From the NCBI RefSeq assembly GCF_900112355.1, contig NZ_FOLM01000012.1, positions 124,001 to 188,000 of the forward strand: DNA of 64,000 bases, written 5' to 3'. The notes under the pieces are model-generated. The model saw only the letters and a list, made by a program, of their open reading frames with translations, made no database searches and was not told the DNA's origin. This document shows, one piece after another, positions 1-10,000 of this stretch (position 1 is its first letter; each line of letters starts with the position of its first letter). The DNA is from Streptomyces aidingensis. Its GTDB lineage: Bacteria > Actinomycetota > Actinomycetes > Streptomycetales > Streptomycetaceae. The translations under genes were made by a program, and so were the position numbers.

Positions 1-385
1 CAAGAACGCCGAGGTCGCCGAGGAGGGCCCGTTCCGGCAGCTGGCCCGCATCCAGCGGCTGCCGCTGCCGGTGGCCCGCCTGGTCTACCGGGCCGCCATG
101 GCCGACCCCACCCGCCGGGCCGCCCTCCAGGGCACCTTCTCGGTCACCTCGGTGGGGCAGGAACCGGTGCGCGCCATCTTCCCGATGATCTCCGGCACGC
201 TCGGCTTCGGTGTCGGCCGGATCGCCGAGACCGCCCTGGCCCGGGACGGCCGGGTGCATGTGGCGCCGTCCTTCACCCTCTCGCTCGCCTTCGACCACCG
301 GGCCGTCGACGGCGCGCTGGCCTCCGAGGTGCTGGCCCGGGTGAAGTCCCGGCTGGAGAACGGCCCCGTCGTCCCCGGCATCTGA
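1..385 (+). CDS. E2-like acyltransferase, C-terminal part (cut by window edge)
   Basis: This is the last 127 codons of a gene that begins outside the window; the reading frame starts at base 2. It is the C-terminal half of the chloramphenicol-acetyltransferase-like catalytic domain of 2-oxoacid dehydrogenase E2 proteins, with the signature FDHRAVDG that supplies the catalytic His and Asp. A separate complete lipoylated E2 lies at 22178-23482, so this copy is probably not the E2 of that complex. Stand-alone E2 catalytic domains of this kind act as O-acetyltransferases in tetronate pathways (AbyA4 and Agg4 in abyssomicin and agglomerin biosynthesis), acetylating a hydroxyl before elimination. 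It is followed after 107 bases by the first PKS gene in the same direction. The family call is secure. The tetronate role is an inference, and whether a lipoyl domain exists upstream cannot be seen. Confidence 0.75.
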   Translation, partial: KNAEVAEEGPFRQLARIQRLPLPVARLVYRAAMADPTRRAALQGTFSVTSVGQEPVRAIFPMISGTLGFGVGRIAETALARDGRVHVAPSFTLSLAFDHRAVDGALASEVLARVKSRLENGPVVPGI

Positions 386-491
386 CCCCCGCGCCCGGCG
401 CCCCGCCCCCCGGACCCGCCGGCCGCCCCGTGCCCGCGCCCGTGTCCGTGTCCGTGCCGCCCGACCGTCCACATCTTCGACCGAGGTAGAG

Positions 492-3400
492 ATGCACGCA
501 GAAACCGACCACCACGACTCCGCGCGCCCGGCCGCCCCGGCCGCCGGCGAGCCCATCGCCATCGTCGGAATGGCGGGCCGGTTCCCCGGTGCCTCGGACA
601 CCGGGGAACTGTGGACCCTGCTCTCCGAGGGCGGCAACGCCATCCGGCCCGTGCCGGCCGACCGCTGGGACGCCGCCGCGCAGCTCGACCCCGAGAAGCA
701 GATCCAGAACGTCGGCGGCTTCATCGACGGCGTCGACGCCTTCGACCCTGCCTTCTTCGGCATCTCGCACCGCGAGGCCGCCGATGTGGACCCGCAGCAC
801 CGGCTGGTGCTGGAAACCGCCTGGCGGACCCTGGAGGACGCCGGGATACCCGCCACCGCGCTGCACGACTCGGCCACCGGCGTCTATGTCGGCACGGTGT
901 GGCACGACTACGAGCTGCTGCGCAAGAACAGCGGCGCCCCGCACACCCAGCGCAGCGCGGTCGGCGAGGCCATCGACGTGATCGCCGCCCGGGTCTCCTA
1001 CTTCCTGCGGCTGACCGGCCCCTCCCTGACCCTGGCCACCGGCTGCTCCTCCTCCCTGGTGGCGCTGCACCTGGCCGCCCAGGCGATCCGCGCCGGGGAG
1101 ATCGAGGGCGCCATGGTCTTCGGCATCAACCTCATCCTCACCCCCGATGTGTCGGTCGGGCTCACCCACTTCGGCGGCCTGTCGCCGGACGGCCGCTGCG
1201 CCGCCTTCGGCGCGGGCGCCAACGGCTTCGTCCGCGGCGAGGGCGTGGCCGGCGTCTATCTCAAGCCGCTCTCCCGGGCCCTGGCGGACGGCGACCGGGT
1301 GCACGCCGTGATCGCCGGCACCGCCGTCAACAACGACGGCGGCGGCGACAGCCTGGTCACCCCCCACTCCGACGCCCAGGAGGAACTGCTGCGCCGGGTC
1401 TATGAGGACTCCGGCGTCTACCCGGACTGGCTCGCGTACGTAGAAGCACATGGCACCGGCACCAAGCGCGGAGATCCCGTGGAGGCCGGAGCCATCGGCC
1501 GGGCGCTCGGACAGCGGCGGAACACCGCCGCGCCGCTCCCGGTCGGCTCGGTGAAGTCGAACATCGGCCACCTGGAAGGTGCCTCCGGTCTGGCCGGCCT
1601 GTTCAAGATCGTGCTGGCCTCCCAGCACCGGGTCGTGCCGCCCAGCCTGCACGCGGAACAGCTCAACGACACCATTCCGTTCGACGAGCTGAATCTGCAT
1701 GTGGTGCGCGAGCCGCTGCCCCTTCCGGAGGAGGGGCCCCTGTACATGGGCGTGAACTCCTTCGGCTGGGGCGGCACCAATGCCCACGTCATCATCACCA
1801 CCCCGCCCGAGCGGGCCGCGGCCGGGAACGGGAACGGGGCCGGGAACGGGGCCGGCGCCGCCGGCGGGCCGGTGCTGCTGCCGGTCTCCGCGCACAGCAA
1901 GGACGCGCTGCGCAGCCGCGCCGCCGGCCTGCGCGAGTGCGTCGCCGCGGGCGGCACCCCGCTGGCCGAACTGGCCGGCACCCTGGCCTGGCGGCGGGAC
2001 AGCTTCCCGCTGCGGGCCGCCGTGGTGGCCGCGGACGGCGGCGCCGCCGCGGACCCCGGGCCGGTGCTGGCCGCCCTGGACCGGCTCGCCGCGCCGGCCG
2101 ACGCCGCCGGTGCCGCCGGGGCCGAGGTGCCCGGCCTGGTCACCGGCACCGCGCGGGAACACGGCCGGACCGCCTTCGTCTTCCCCGGCCAGGGCTCCCA
2201 GTGGGCCGGCATGGGCCGCGAGCTCTACGCCGGCAACCCGGCCTTCGCCGCCGTCATCGACGAGTGCGCCGAGGCCCTGCGGCCGCACACCGACTGGGAC
2301 CTGCGGGAGGTGATCACCGGCGCGGCCGGCGACGGCTGGCTGGAGCGCAACGACATGATCCAGCCCACCCTGTGGGCCGTGTCGGCCGGCATCGCCGAAC
2401 TGTGGCGGCAGGCCGGTGTCGAACCGGATGTGGTGATCGGCCACAGCCAGGGCGAGGTCACCGCCGCCACCGTGGCCGGCATTCTCTCCTACCAGGACGC
2501 CGCGCTGATCATCGCCCGGCGCAGCGCCATCGCCCGCCGGGTCTCCGGCCGCGGCCGGATGCTCGCCGTGGACCTGGGCGCGGACGCCGCCCGCGAGGCC
2601 CTGGAGGGCTTCGAGGACCTGGTCTCGCTGGCCGTCTCCAACGGCCCGACCAGCAGCGTGCTCTCCGGCGACACCGACGCCGTGCTGGCCCTGAAGGAGA
2701 TCCTGGAGGCCGAGGACGTCTACTGCCGCCTGGTGAACGTGGACTACGCCTCGCACAGCCCGCAGATGGACGAGCTGCGGCCCGCGCTCGCCGAGGCACT
2801 GGCCGCGGTCCGGCCCCGGCGCGGCCGGGTTCCGCTGATGTCCACGGTGCGGGTGGCGCAACTGGCCGGCGAGGAGATGGACACCGCCTACTGGGTGGAC
2901 AACCTGCGGCAGCCGGTGATGTTCGCCGACGCGCTGGGCGCGCTGCTGGCGGACGGCGTCACCCATGTGGTGGAGATCAGCCCGCACCCGGTGCTGGCCC
3001 CGGCGATCGAGCAACTGGGCGCGGCGGCCGGCGGCCCGGCGCCCGCCGTGCTCACCTCGCTGCGCCGCAAGCAGGGCGCGCCCGCCGATCTGGCGCTGTC
3101 CTTCGCCCGCGGCTATGTGTCCGGGCTGGAGCCGTTCGGCACCCTGCCGCGCGGGGCGTCCGCGCCGGTGCCGGGCTATCCGTGGCAGCGGTCCCGGTTC
3201 TGGCTGGAGACCGGGCGGCGCCGCGCCGCGGCCGGGGCCGGCGCCGGCGAGCAGCTCACGCTCAGCCCGTCGGTGACCGAACAGGACGTCTGGCAGGGCG
3301 AATTCGAGACCGGGCCGGACAGCGCCCCATGGCTGTCGGACCACCGGGTGGACGACGCGGTGGTGCTGCCGGGCGTGGCCATGCTCGGCCATGCGCTGGC

Positions 3401-6400
3401 CGCCGCCCGCGCCCGGTACGGCAGGCTGCCCACCGCGCTGAGCGATGTCGCCTTCACCGGCGACCTCACCTTCGGCGAGGGCGACGCGGCCGTCGCCCGG
3501 ATGGGCGTGGTGTGGCGGGACGACGTCACCGAGGGCGGCGGCTTCACCCTGCTGTCCCTGCCGGACGGCGTCCCGGCCTGGACCGAGCACGCCACGGCCC
3601 GCGTCTGGCAGAACGCCGCCGCCGGGGACCCGCCCGCCGCCTTCCCGGCCGGGCTGGCCGAGGGCGGCGAGGCCGTCACCGCCGAGGACTTCTACGCGGC
3701 CTGCGCGGCGCGCGGGCTGAACTACGGCCCGGCCTTCCAGGGCGTCACCGGGCTGCGGCGGGACACCGCGGAGGTGCTGGCCCAGGTGGTGCTGCCCAAG
3801 CGCTGCCGGGCCGGTGCCCGGGCGCACGCCCTGCATCCGGCGCTGTGGGACGCGGCGCTCCAGGCCGTGCTGGCGCTGTGCGCGGAGGGCGTCACGGTGG
3901 TGCCCACGGCCGTCCGCCGGATCGAACTGCACGGCGCCCTGACCGGGTCCGCCGCCGGGCCGGCGACCGAGCCGGAGACCGAGCCGGTGACCGAGCCGGT
4001 GACGGAGGTCTGGTCGCACGCCGTCGAGATCCCCTGCGAGGGCGGCGAACAGTGCTTCGACGTGCGGCTGTACACCGCCGGCCGGGAGCCGCTGCTCACC
4101 ATGACCGGCGTGCGGATGCGCCCGCTCACCGCGGGCGCCGCCGACCGCGACGACACCGAGCGCGAGTACCGGCTGGCCTTCGTCCCCCAGCCGCGCGGAA
4201 CCGCCGCCGCGAGCGGCGGCGGGGAGTGGCTGGTGGCCGGCGGCGATGCCCGGGCCGGGGAACTGGCCGGGGAGCTGGCCGAGGCGCTGCGGGCGGCCGG
4301 GACCACCGCCCGGGCGGCCGCGGAGATCAGCGGCGACACGGTGGCCGGGGTGCCCGGGGTGAGCGGGGTGGCGGTCATCGCGCCGGACGCCGGGGCCGGA
4401 CTGGACGCGCAGCGGGCCGCGCTGGCGCGGCTGCCCGAGGCGGTGCGGGCCGTGACCGGCCGGCCGGGCGGCGTCCGGCTGGCGCTGGTCACCGTGCGCG
4501 CCCAGTCGGCCGCCGCGGCCGGCGACGGCGCGCCCGACCCGGGCGGCGCCCTGTTCTGGGGCTTCGGCCGGGTGCTGCGCCGGGAGCACTCCGAACTCTC
4601 CCCGCTGCTGCTGGACATCGCCCCCGACCAGCCGGGCTGGGCCGCCGAGTGCGCCGCCGAACTGCTCGCCGACGACGGCGAGGACCAGGTCGTGCTGCGC
4701 GACGGCCACCGCCTGGCCGGCCGGCTGCTGGCCGGCCCGCCCGCCGGCGACGAGACGGACGCCGCGCCCCGCGCGCCCTGGCGGTCCGGCCCCCAGCCGT
4801 TCCGGCTGGCCGCCGCCCGCCCCGGCCGCTGGGACGGCCTGGAGTTCCGGCCGCTGGCCCGCCGCGCCCCCGCGCCCGGCGAGGTGGAGATCGCGGTCAC
4901 CGCCGCCGGCCTCAACTTCATCGACGTGATGAAGGCCATGGGCACCTACCCCGACCCCACCGGCGGCGCCGGACTGCTCGGCGGCGAGTGCGCCGGGCGC
5001 GTCGTCGCCGTCGGCGAGGGGGTCACCGGCCTCGCCCCCGGCGACCGGGTGGCGGCCTGCGTCATGGGCGCCATGGCCTCCCATGTCACCGTCCGCGCCG
5101 ACCATGTGGTGCCCGTCCCGGACGGCCTCCCGGACGCCGACGCCGCCGGTCTGCCGCTGGCCCTGGGCACCGCCTGGTACGGGCTGGTGGACCTGGCCCG
5201 CCTGGAGGCCGGGGAGACGGTGCTGGTGCACTCCGCCGCCGGCGGGCTGGGCCTGGCCGCGGTCCGGGTCGCGCACGCCCTGGGCGCCACGGTGATCGCC
5301 ACCGCAGGCACCGAGGCCAAGCGCCGCCACCTCCGCGAAGAGCTCGGCATCGAGCATGTCTTCGACTCCCGCGGCCTGGACTGGGCCGAGGGCGTGCACG
5401 CCGCCACCGGCGGACGCGGCGTGGACGTGGTCCTCAACTCCCTCACCGGCGCCGCCATCCCGCTCGGCCTGGCCGCCCTGGCCGAGGACGGCCGGTTCGT
5501 CGAGGTCGGCAAGAAGGACATCTACTCCGGCCGCACCATCTCCCTGGGCGAGTTCCGCAAGGGCATCAGCCTGGCCTCGGTCGACCTGGCCGGGCTGCTG
5601 GACCGCCGCCCCGAGCGGTTCGCCAGGCTGCTGGCCGCCGCCTGGGACGAGGTGACGGCCGGCCGGATCACCCCGCTGCCGCGGCTGGAGCGGGAGTTCG
5701 CCGGGGCCGCCGAGGCGCTGCGCGAGATGTCGCACGGCACCCACATCGGCAAGTTCGTGCTCACCGGCCCCGAGGCGGTGACCGGCATCGCGCCCGAGCC
5801 GCTGAACCGGGGCGCGTTCCGCTCCGACGGCAGCTACCTGATCAGCGGCGGCCTGGGGGGCCTGGGCCTGTCCCTGGCCGGTTTCCTCGCCGCCCGCGGC
5901 GCCGGCGGCCTGGCCCTGCTGGGCCGCTCCGCGCCCGGCCCCGAGGCCGAGGCGGCCATCGCGCGCTGGCGGCGGCAGGGCGTCCGCGTCCAGTCCTACG
6001 CCTGCGACGTGGCCGACGAGAACGCGGTCCGCACCGCGCTGGCCCGCGTCCGCGAGGAACTGCCCCCGCTGCGCGGCGTGGTGCACGCCGCCGGCGTGCT
6101 GGACGACGCCACCGTCGGCAACGCCACCCCCGAGCAGATCGCCAGGGTGCTGGCGCCCAAGGTGGACGGCGCCCGCCATCTGGACGCGGCCACCGCGGAC
6201 GATCCGCTGGACATGTTCGTCCTGTTCTCCTCGGTCGCCTCCCTGATCGGCAACGCCGGGCAGGCCGGCTACGCGGCCGGCAACGCCTACCTGGACGCAC
6301 TCGCCGAGGCCCGGCGGCACGCCGGACGCCCGGCCCTGGCCGTGCAGTGGGGCCCGTTCGCCGAGATCGGCCTGGCCGCCAAGGAGGACGTGCGCGGCGC

Positions 6401-7007
6401 CCGGCTGGGCGACCGGGGCATGTCCAGCTTCCCGGCCGAGGACGGCTGGGCCGCGCTGGAACGCTTCCTCGGCCAGGACCGGCAGGTCGTCGGCTATATG
6501 CCGCTCAATCTGCGGCAGTGGTTCGACGCCTACCCCGACACCGCCGCCCAGCGCACCTGGGAGGTGCTGCACAACTCCCTGAAGGAGAACGGCAGCCGGG
6601 CCGACGGCGGCGGCGCCTTCCTGGCCCGCTATCTCGCCGCCGGCGAGGAGGAGCGGCTGTCCCTGGTGGAGACCCGGGTCCGGGAGAACCTCGGCCGGGT
6701 GCTGCGCCTGGACCCCAAGGACATCGACCGCGAGACCCCGTTCAAGGCGATGGGCCTGGACTCCCTGATGAGCCTGGAGCTCCGCAACCGCCTGGAGGCC
6801 TCCTTCGGCCTCACCCTCTCGCCCACCCTGCTGTGGACCTACGGCACCTCCCGCGCCCTGTCCGGCGCCATCGGCGAACGCCTCGGGCAGCAGACCGCGG
6901 CCCGGGCCGGCGACGGGAGGGGCGACCGGAACGGAACCGCAGCCGAGCCCGCGCCCGAGGCGCGGCAGCAGGACGACCGCCAGCAGACCCTGGCCACCGT
7001 GGCCTGA
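492..7007 (+). CDS. Modular type I PKS, one module: KS-AT-DH-ER-KR-ACP
   Basis: A 2171-residue polyketide synthase that adds one fully reduced extender unit. Domains in order: KS about 20-440 (Cys185, His320, His360), AT about 560-880 (Ser652 in GHSQGE), DH about 930-1200 (His951, Asp1120), ER about 1440-1750 with a glycine-rich NADPH loop near 1583, KR about 1770-1960 (Tyr1927 in a YAAGN context) and ACP (Ser2091 in LDSL). The AT carries YASH, the pattern usual for methylmalonyl-CoA. The KS cysteine sits in ATGCSSS rather than the usual DTACSSS, and the DH motif reads HRVDDAVVLP, with Asp where Gly is usual. All reductive domains keep their main catalytic residues, so a saturated alpha-methyl unit is predicted. 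The start follows a GAGGTAGAG ribosome site. No loading domain is present, so the starter enters from elsewhere. Confidence 0.95.
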   Translation: MHAETDHHDSARPAAPAAGEPIAIVGMAGRFPGASDTGELWTLLSEGGNAIRPVPADRWDAAAQLDPEKQIQNVGGFIDGVDAFDPAFFGISHREAADVDPQHRLVLETAWRTLEDAGIPATALHDSATGVYVGTVWHDYELLRKNSGAPHTQRSAVGEAIDVIAARVSYFLRLTGPSLTLATGCSSSLVALHLAAQAIRAGEIEGAMVFGINLILTPDVSVGLTHFGGLSPDGRCAAFGAGANGFVRGEGVAGVYLKPLSRALADGDRVHAVIAGTAVNNDGGGDSLVTPHSDAQEELLRRVYEDSGVYPDWLAYVEAHGTGTKRGDPVEAGAIGRALGQRRNTAAPLPVGSVKSNIGHLEGASGLAGLFKIVLASQHRVVPPSLHAEQLNDTIPFDELNLHVVREPLPLPEEGPLYMGVNSFGWGGTNAHVIITTPPERAAAGNGNGAGNGAGAAGGPVLLPVSAHSKDALRSRAAGLRECVAAGGTPLAELAGTLAWRRDSFPLRAAVVAADGGAAADPGPVLAALDRLAAPADAAGAAGAEVPGLVTGTAREHGRTAFVFPGQGSQWAGMGRELYAGNPAFAAVIDECAEALRPHTDWDLREVITGAAGDGWLERNDMIQPTLWAVSAGIAELWRQAGVEPDVVIGHSQGEVTAATVAGILSYQDAALIIARRSAIARRVSGRGRMLAVDLGADAAREALEGFEDLVSLAVSNGPTSSVLSGDTDAVLALKEILEAEDVYCRLVNVDYASHSPQMDELRPALAEALAAVRPRRGRVPLMSTVRVAQLAGEEMDTAYWVDNLRQPVMFADALGALLADGVTHVVEISPHPVLAPAIEQLGAAAGGPAPAVLTSLRRKQGAPADLALSFARGYVSGLEPFGTLPRGASAPVPGYPWQRSRFWLETGRRRAAAGAGAGEQLTLSPSVTEQDVWQGEFETGPDSAPWLSDHRVDDAVVLPGVAMLGHALAAARARYGRLPTALSDVAFTGDLTFGEGDAAVARMGVVWRDDVTEGGGFTLLSLPDGVPAWTEHATARVWQNAAAGDPPAAFPAGLAEGGEAVTAEDFYAACAARGLNYGPAFQGVTGLRRDTAEVLAQVVLPKRCRAGARAHALHPALWDAALQAVLALCAEGVTVVPTAVRRIELHGALTGSAAGPATEPETEPVTEPVTEVWSHAVEIPCEGGEQCFDVRLYTAGREPLLTMTGVRMRPLTAGAADRDDTEREYRLAFVPQPRGTAAASGGGEWLVAGGDARAGELAGELAEALRAAGTTARAAAEISGDTVAGVPGVSGVAVIAPDAGAGLDAQRAALARLPEAVRAVTGRPGGVRLALVTVRAQSAAAAGDGAPDPGGALFWGFGRVLRREHSELSPLLLDIAPDQPGWAAECAAELLADDGEDQVVLRDGHRLAGRLLAGPPAGDETDAAPRAPWRSGPQPFRLAAARPGRWDGLEFRPLARRAPAPGEVEIAVTAAGLNFIDVMKAMGTYPDPTGGAGLLGGECAGRVVAVGEGVTGLAPGDRVAACVMGAMASHVTVRADHVVPVPDGLPDADAAGLPLALGTAWYGLVDLARLEAGETVLVHSAAGGLGLAAVRVAHALGATVIATAGTEAKRRHLREELGIEHVFDSRGLDWAEGVHAATGGRGVDVVLNSLTGAAIPLGLAALAEDGRFVEVGKKDIYSGRTISLGEFRKGISLASVDLAGLLDRRPERFARLLAAAWDEVTAGRITPLPRLEREFAGAAEALREMSHGTHIGKFVLTGPEAVTGIAPEPLNRGAFRSDGSYLISGGLGGLGLSLAGFLAARGAGGLALLGRSAPGPEAEAAIARWRRQGVRVQSYACDVADENAVRTALARVREELPPLRGVVHAAGVLDDATVGNATPEQIARVLAPKVDGARHLDAATADDPLDMFVLFSSVASLIGNAGQAGYAAGNAYLDALAEARRHAGRPALAVQWGPFAEIGLAAKEDVRGARLGDRGMSSFPAEDGWAALERFLGQDRQVVGYMPLNLRQWFDAYPDTAAQRTWEVLHNSLKENGSRADGGGAFLARYLAAGEEERLSLVETRVRENLGRVLRLDPKDIDRETPFKAMGLDSLMSLELRNRLEASFGLTLSPTLLWTYGTSRALSGAIGERLGQQTAARAGDGRGDRNGTAAEPAPEARQQDDRQQTLATVA

Positions 7008-7031
7008 CGAACCCTCAAGGACGTGTCACCG

Positions 7032-10000
7032 ATGACGAACGGCACCACACCCGGCGCCGCAGCCCAGGAGGGCGCCGGCTCCGGCTCCGGCCGCGCCACG
7101 CCCCTCACCCGGGCGATGGCCACCATCAAGTCACTCAAGGCCCAGCTCGCCGAGCGCGGCGAGGGCGAGCCGCTGGCGATCGTCGGCATCGGCCTGCGGC
7201 TGCCCGGCGGCATCGAGGACCTGGACGGCTACTGGGCGGCGCTCAGCTCGGGCGCCGACCTGGTCCGGTCCCGGCCCGGGCACCGCATGGGGCCGTTCGC
7301 CGCCGAGTGGGCGCACCTGCCCAGCCGGGGCAGCTTCCTGGACGAGGTGCTCGACTTCGACGCCGCGTTCTTCGGCATCAGCCCGCGCGAGGCCCGGGCC
7401 ATCGACCCGCAGCACCGGCTGCTGCTGGAGGTGGCCTGGGAGGCGCTGGAGCACGCCGCGCTGCCGCCCGCCCGGCTCACCGATGCCCGGGTCGGCACCT
7501 ATGTCGGCATCACCGGCCGCCAGGACTACGCGGACTGGCTGACCGGCGAGGACCCCGACAGCACCTATGCGGCCACCGGCAACGGGCACAGCTTCGCGGC
7601 CGGCCGCATCGCCTACAGCCTGGGCCTGACCGGCCCGGCGGTGGCGATCGACACCGCCTGCGCCTCCTCGCTGGTCGCCGTGCACACCGCCGCCCAGGCG
7701 CTGCGCCGCGGCGAGGTGGACGTGGCGCTGGCGGGCGGCGTCAACCTGGTGCTGTCGCCGGGCTCCACCCGGGTCATCGAGCAGACCCGCTCGCTCTCCC
7801 CGGACGGGCTGTGCCGGGCCTTCGACGCCCGCGCCAACGGCTTTGTGCGCGGCGAGGGCGTCGGGGTCGTCGTGCTGAAGCGGCTGGACCACGCCCGGCG
7901 GGACGGCGACCGGGTGCTGGCGGTGATCAAGGGCACCGCCACCAACCAGGACGGCCGGTCCTCCGGCTTCACCGCGCCGAACGTGCTCTCCCAGACCGGC
8001 CTGCTGAAGGCGGCCCTGGCCGACGCGCAGCTCTCGCCCGCCGACATCGGGCTCGTCGAGGCGCACGGCACGGGCACCTCGCTGGGCGACCCGATCGAGA
8101 TGGAGGCCATCGTGGAGGCGCTGGGCCGGCCCGGCGGCGGCTCGCCGCTGCACGTCGGCTCGGTCAAGACCAACATGGGCCACCTGGAGGCGGCGGCCGG
8201 GGTGGCCGGCCTGATCAAGGCCGTGCTGTGCGTGCGCCACCGGGCGGTGCCGCCGCTGGTGCACTTCCGCACCCTCAACCCGCGGATCGACCTGGACGGC
8301 ACCGGCGTCACGCTCTCCGGCGAACTGCGGCCCTGGGACGGCGGCGGCTTCGCGGGCATCAGCTCCTTCGGCATGGCGGGCACCAACGCGCATGTCATCG
8401 TGGGCCCGGCCGAGGACCGGCCGGAGGCCGGCGGCCCCGCCGCGGAGCCGGTGACCGGCTTCACCCTCTCCGCCCGCACCCCGGAGGCGCTGCGGGAACT
8501 GGCGGCCTCCTACGCCGACCATCTGACCGGTGCCGCCGGAGCCGGGGACCCGGCCGGGTACGCGGCGTTCGCCTGGACCGCCACCCACGGGCGGGCCGCC
8601 CTGCCGCTGCGGGCCGAGGTCACCGCGGACAGCCCGGCGGCGGCCGTCGAGGCGCTCAACGCGCTGGCCGACGGCACCACCAGCCCGGCCGTCACCCTCA
8701 CCGAGACCGACGGCGACGCCGCCTCCCCGGCGGCCCCCGCCGGGACCCGGCCGCCGCGCCGGGTGGCCGACCTGCCGCACTACCCCTGGCAGCACCGCCG
8801 CTACGCCCCGGCCACGGCCACCCCCGCCGCGGACACCGGGGCCGCCGGAGCCGCCGGGGCCGCCGCGGACTCCGCTCCGGAGGGGCAGCCCGCCGGCGCA
8901 CCGCTGTACGAACTGGACTGGCAGGAACTCCCCCTGCCCGCCGCCGGCCCCGGCGCGGCGGAAGCCGCCCCGCGGCTGGTGCTGGCCGGTGACGACGCCG
9001 GGCTGCTGGAGGCGCTGGCCGCGCAGGCCGGCCCCGCCGGCACCGTGCTGGGCCCGCAGGGGGTGGCCGTGCCGGAGGGCTGGGAGCGCGGCGCGCTGCC
9101 CGCCGACGACGACGCCTGGGCCGCGTTCTGGGCCGCCCGCCCGGCAGCCGGGCCGGTCGCGCTGGTGCTGGCGCTCGCCGCCCACCCGCTGCCCGACAGC
9201 CTCGACAGCCCCGACAGCCCCGACGGCGCCGACGGCGCGGCCGACCCGGCCGCCGCCGGGGGCCGGCTGCTGGCCGCCGCCACCACCGCCGTGCGTGCCC
9301 TGCTGGTCTCCCCGGTCACCGGCCGGACCCTGCTGCTGACCCGGGGCGCCCGGCAGGTCACCGGCGCCGACCCGGTCCCGGCCACCGACCACGGCCTGCT
9401 GCACGGCCTGGGCCCGGTCCTGGGCCTGGAGCTGGGCGCCGCCTTCGCCGGCGTCACCGACCTGCCCGCCGAGCCCACCGCCGAGGACGCCCGCGCCGCG
9501 CTCGCCCTCGCCCTGCACGGCGACAGCGCCGAGGACGCCACCGCGGTCCGGGCCGGCCGGGTGCTGGCCGCCCGGCTGCGGCCCACCGAACCGGCCGGCC
9601 GGCCCGGCGGCCTGCCGGTCACCGGTGACGCCACCTATCTGCTCACCGGCGGTCTGGGCGGCATCGGCCGCGAGATCGCCGCCGATCTGGTGTCCCGCGG
9701 CGCCCGCCACCTGCTGCTGCTCGGCCGCACCGCCGAGGCGGAACTGCGGCCCGGGGCGGCCGCCGCGCTGAGCGCGCTCCGGGCGAGCGGCGCCGAGGTC
9801 CGCTACCTCGCGGCCGACACCGGCTCGGCCGCCGAACTGGCCGCCGCCTGCCGCGCCGGCACCGAGGGGCTGCCGCCCGTCCGGGGCGTGGTGCACAGCG
9901 CCGGCACCCTGCCGCAGGCCGCGCTGGCGGACGCCGGAGCCGAGGACTTCGCCACCGCGCTGCGCGGCAAGTTCTCCGGCGCCTGGTGGCTGCATCTGCT

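Noticed and set aside
273..6572. A very long open frame on the minus strand opposite the first PKS gene, and similar ones opposite the second
   Set aside because: They are by-products of extreme G/C third-position bias; the residues are Arg/Gly/Gln/His-rich without domains, while the plus strand encodes intact PKS domains.
1937..8992. A long plus-strand frame spanning the end of one PKS gene and the start of the next
   Set aside because: It is out of frame with both PKS genes and consists of Arg/Gly/Ala repeats without any recognisable fold.
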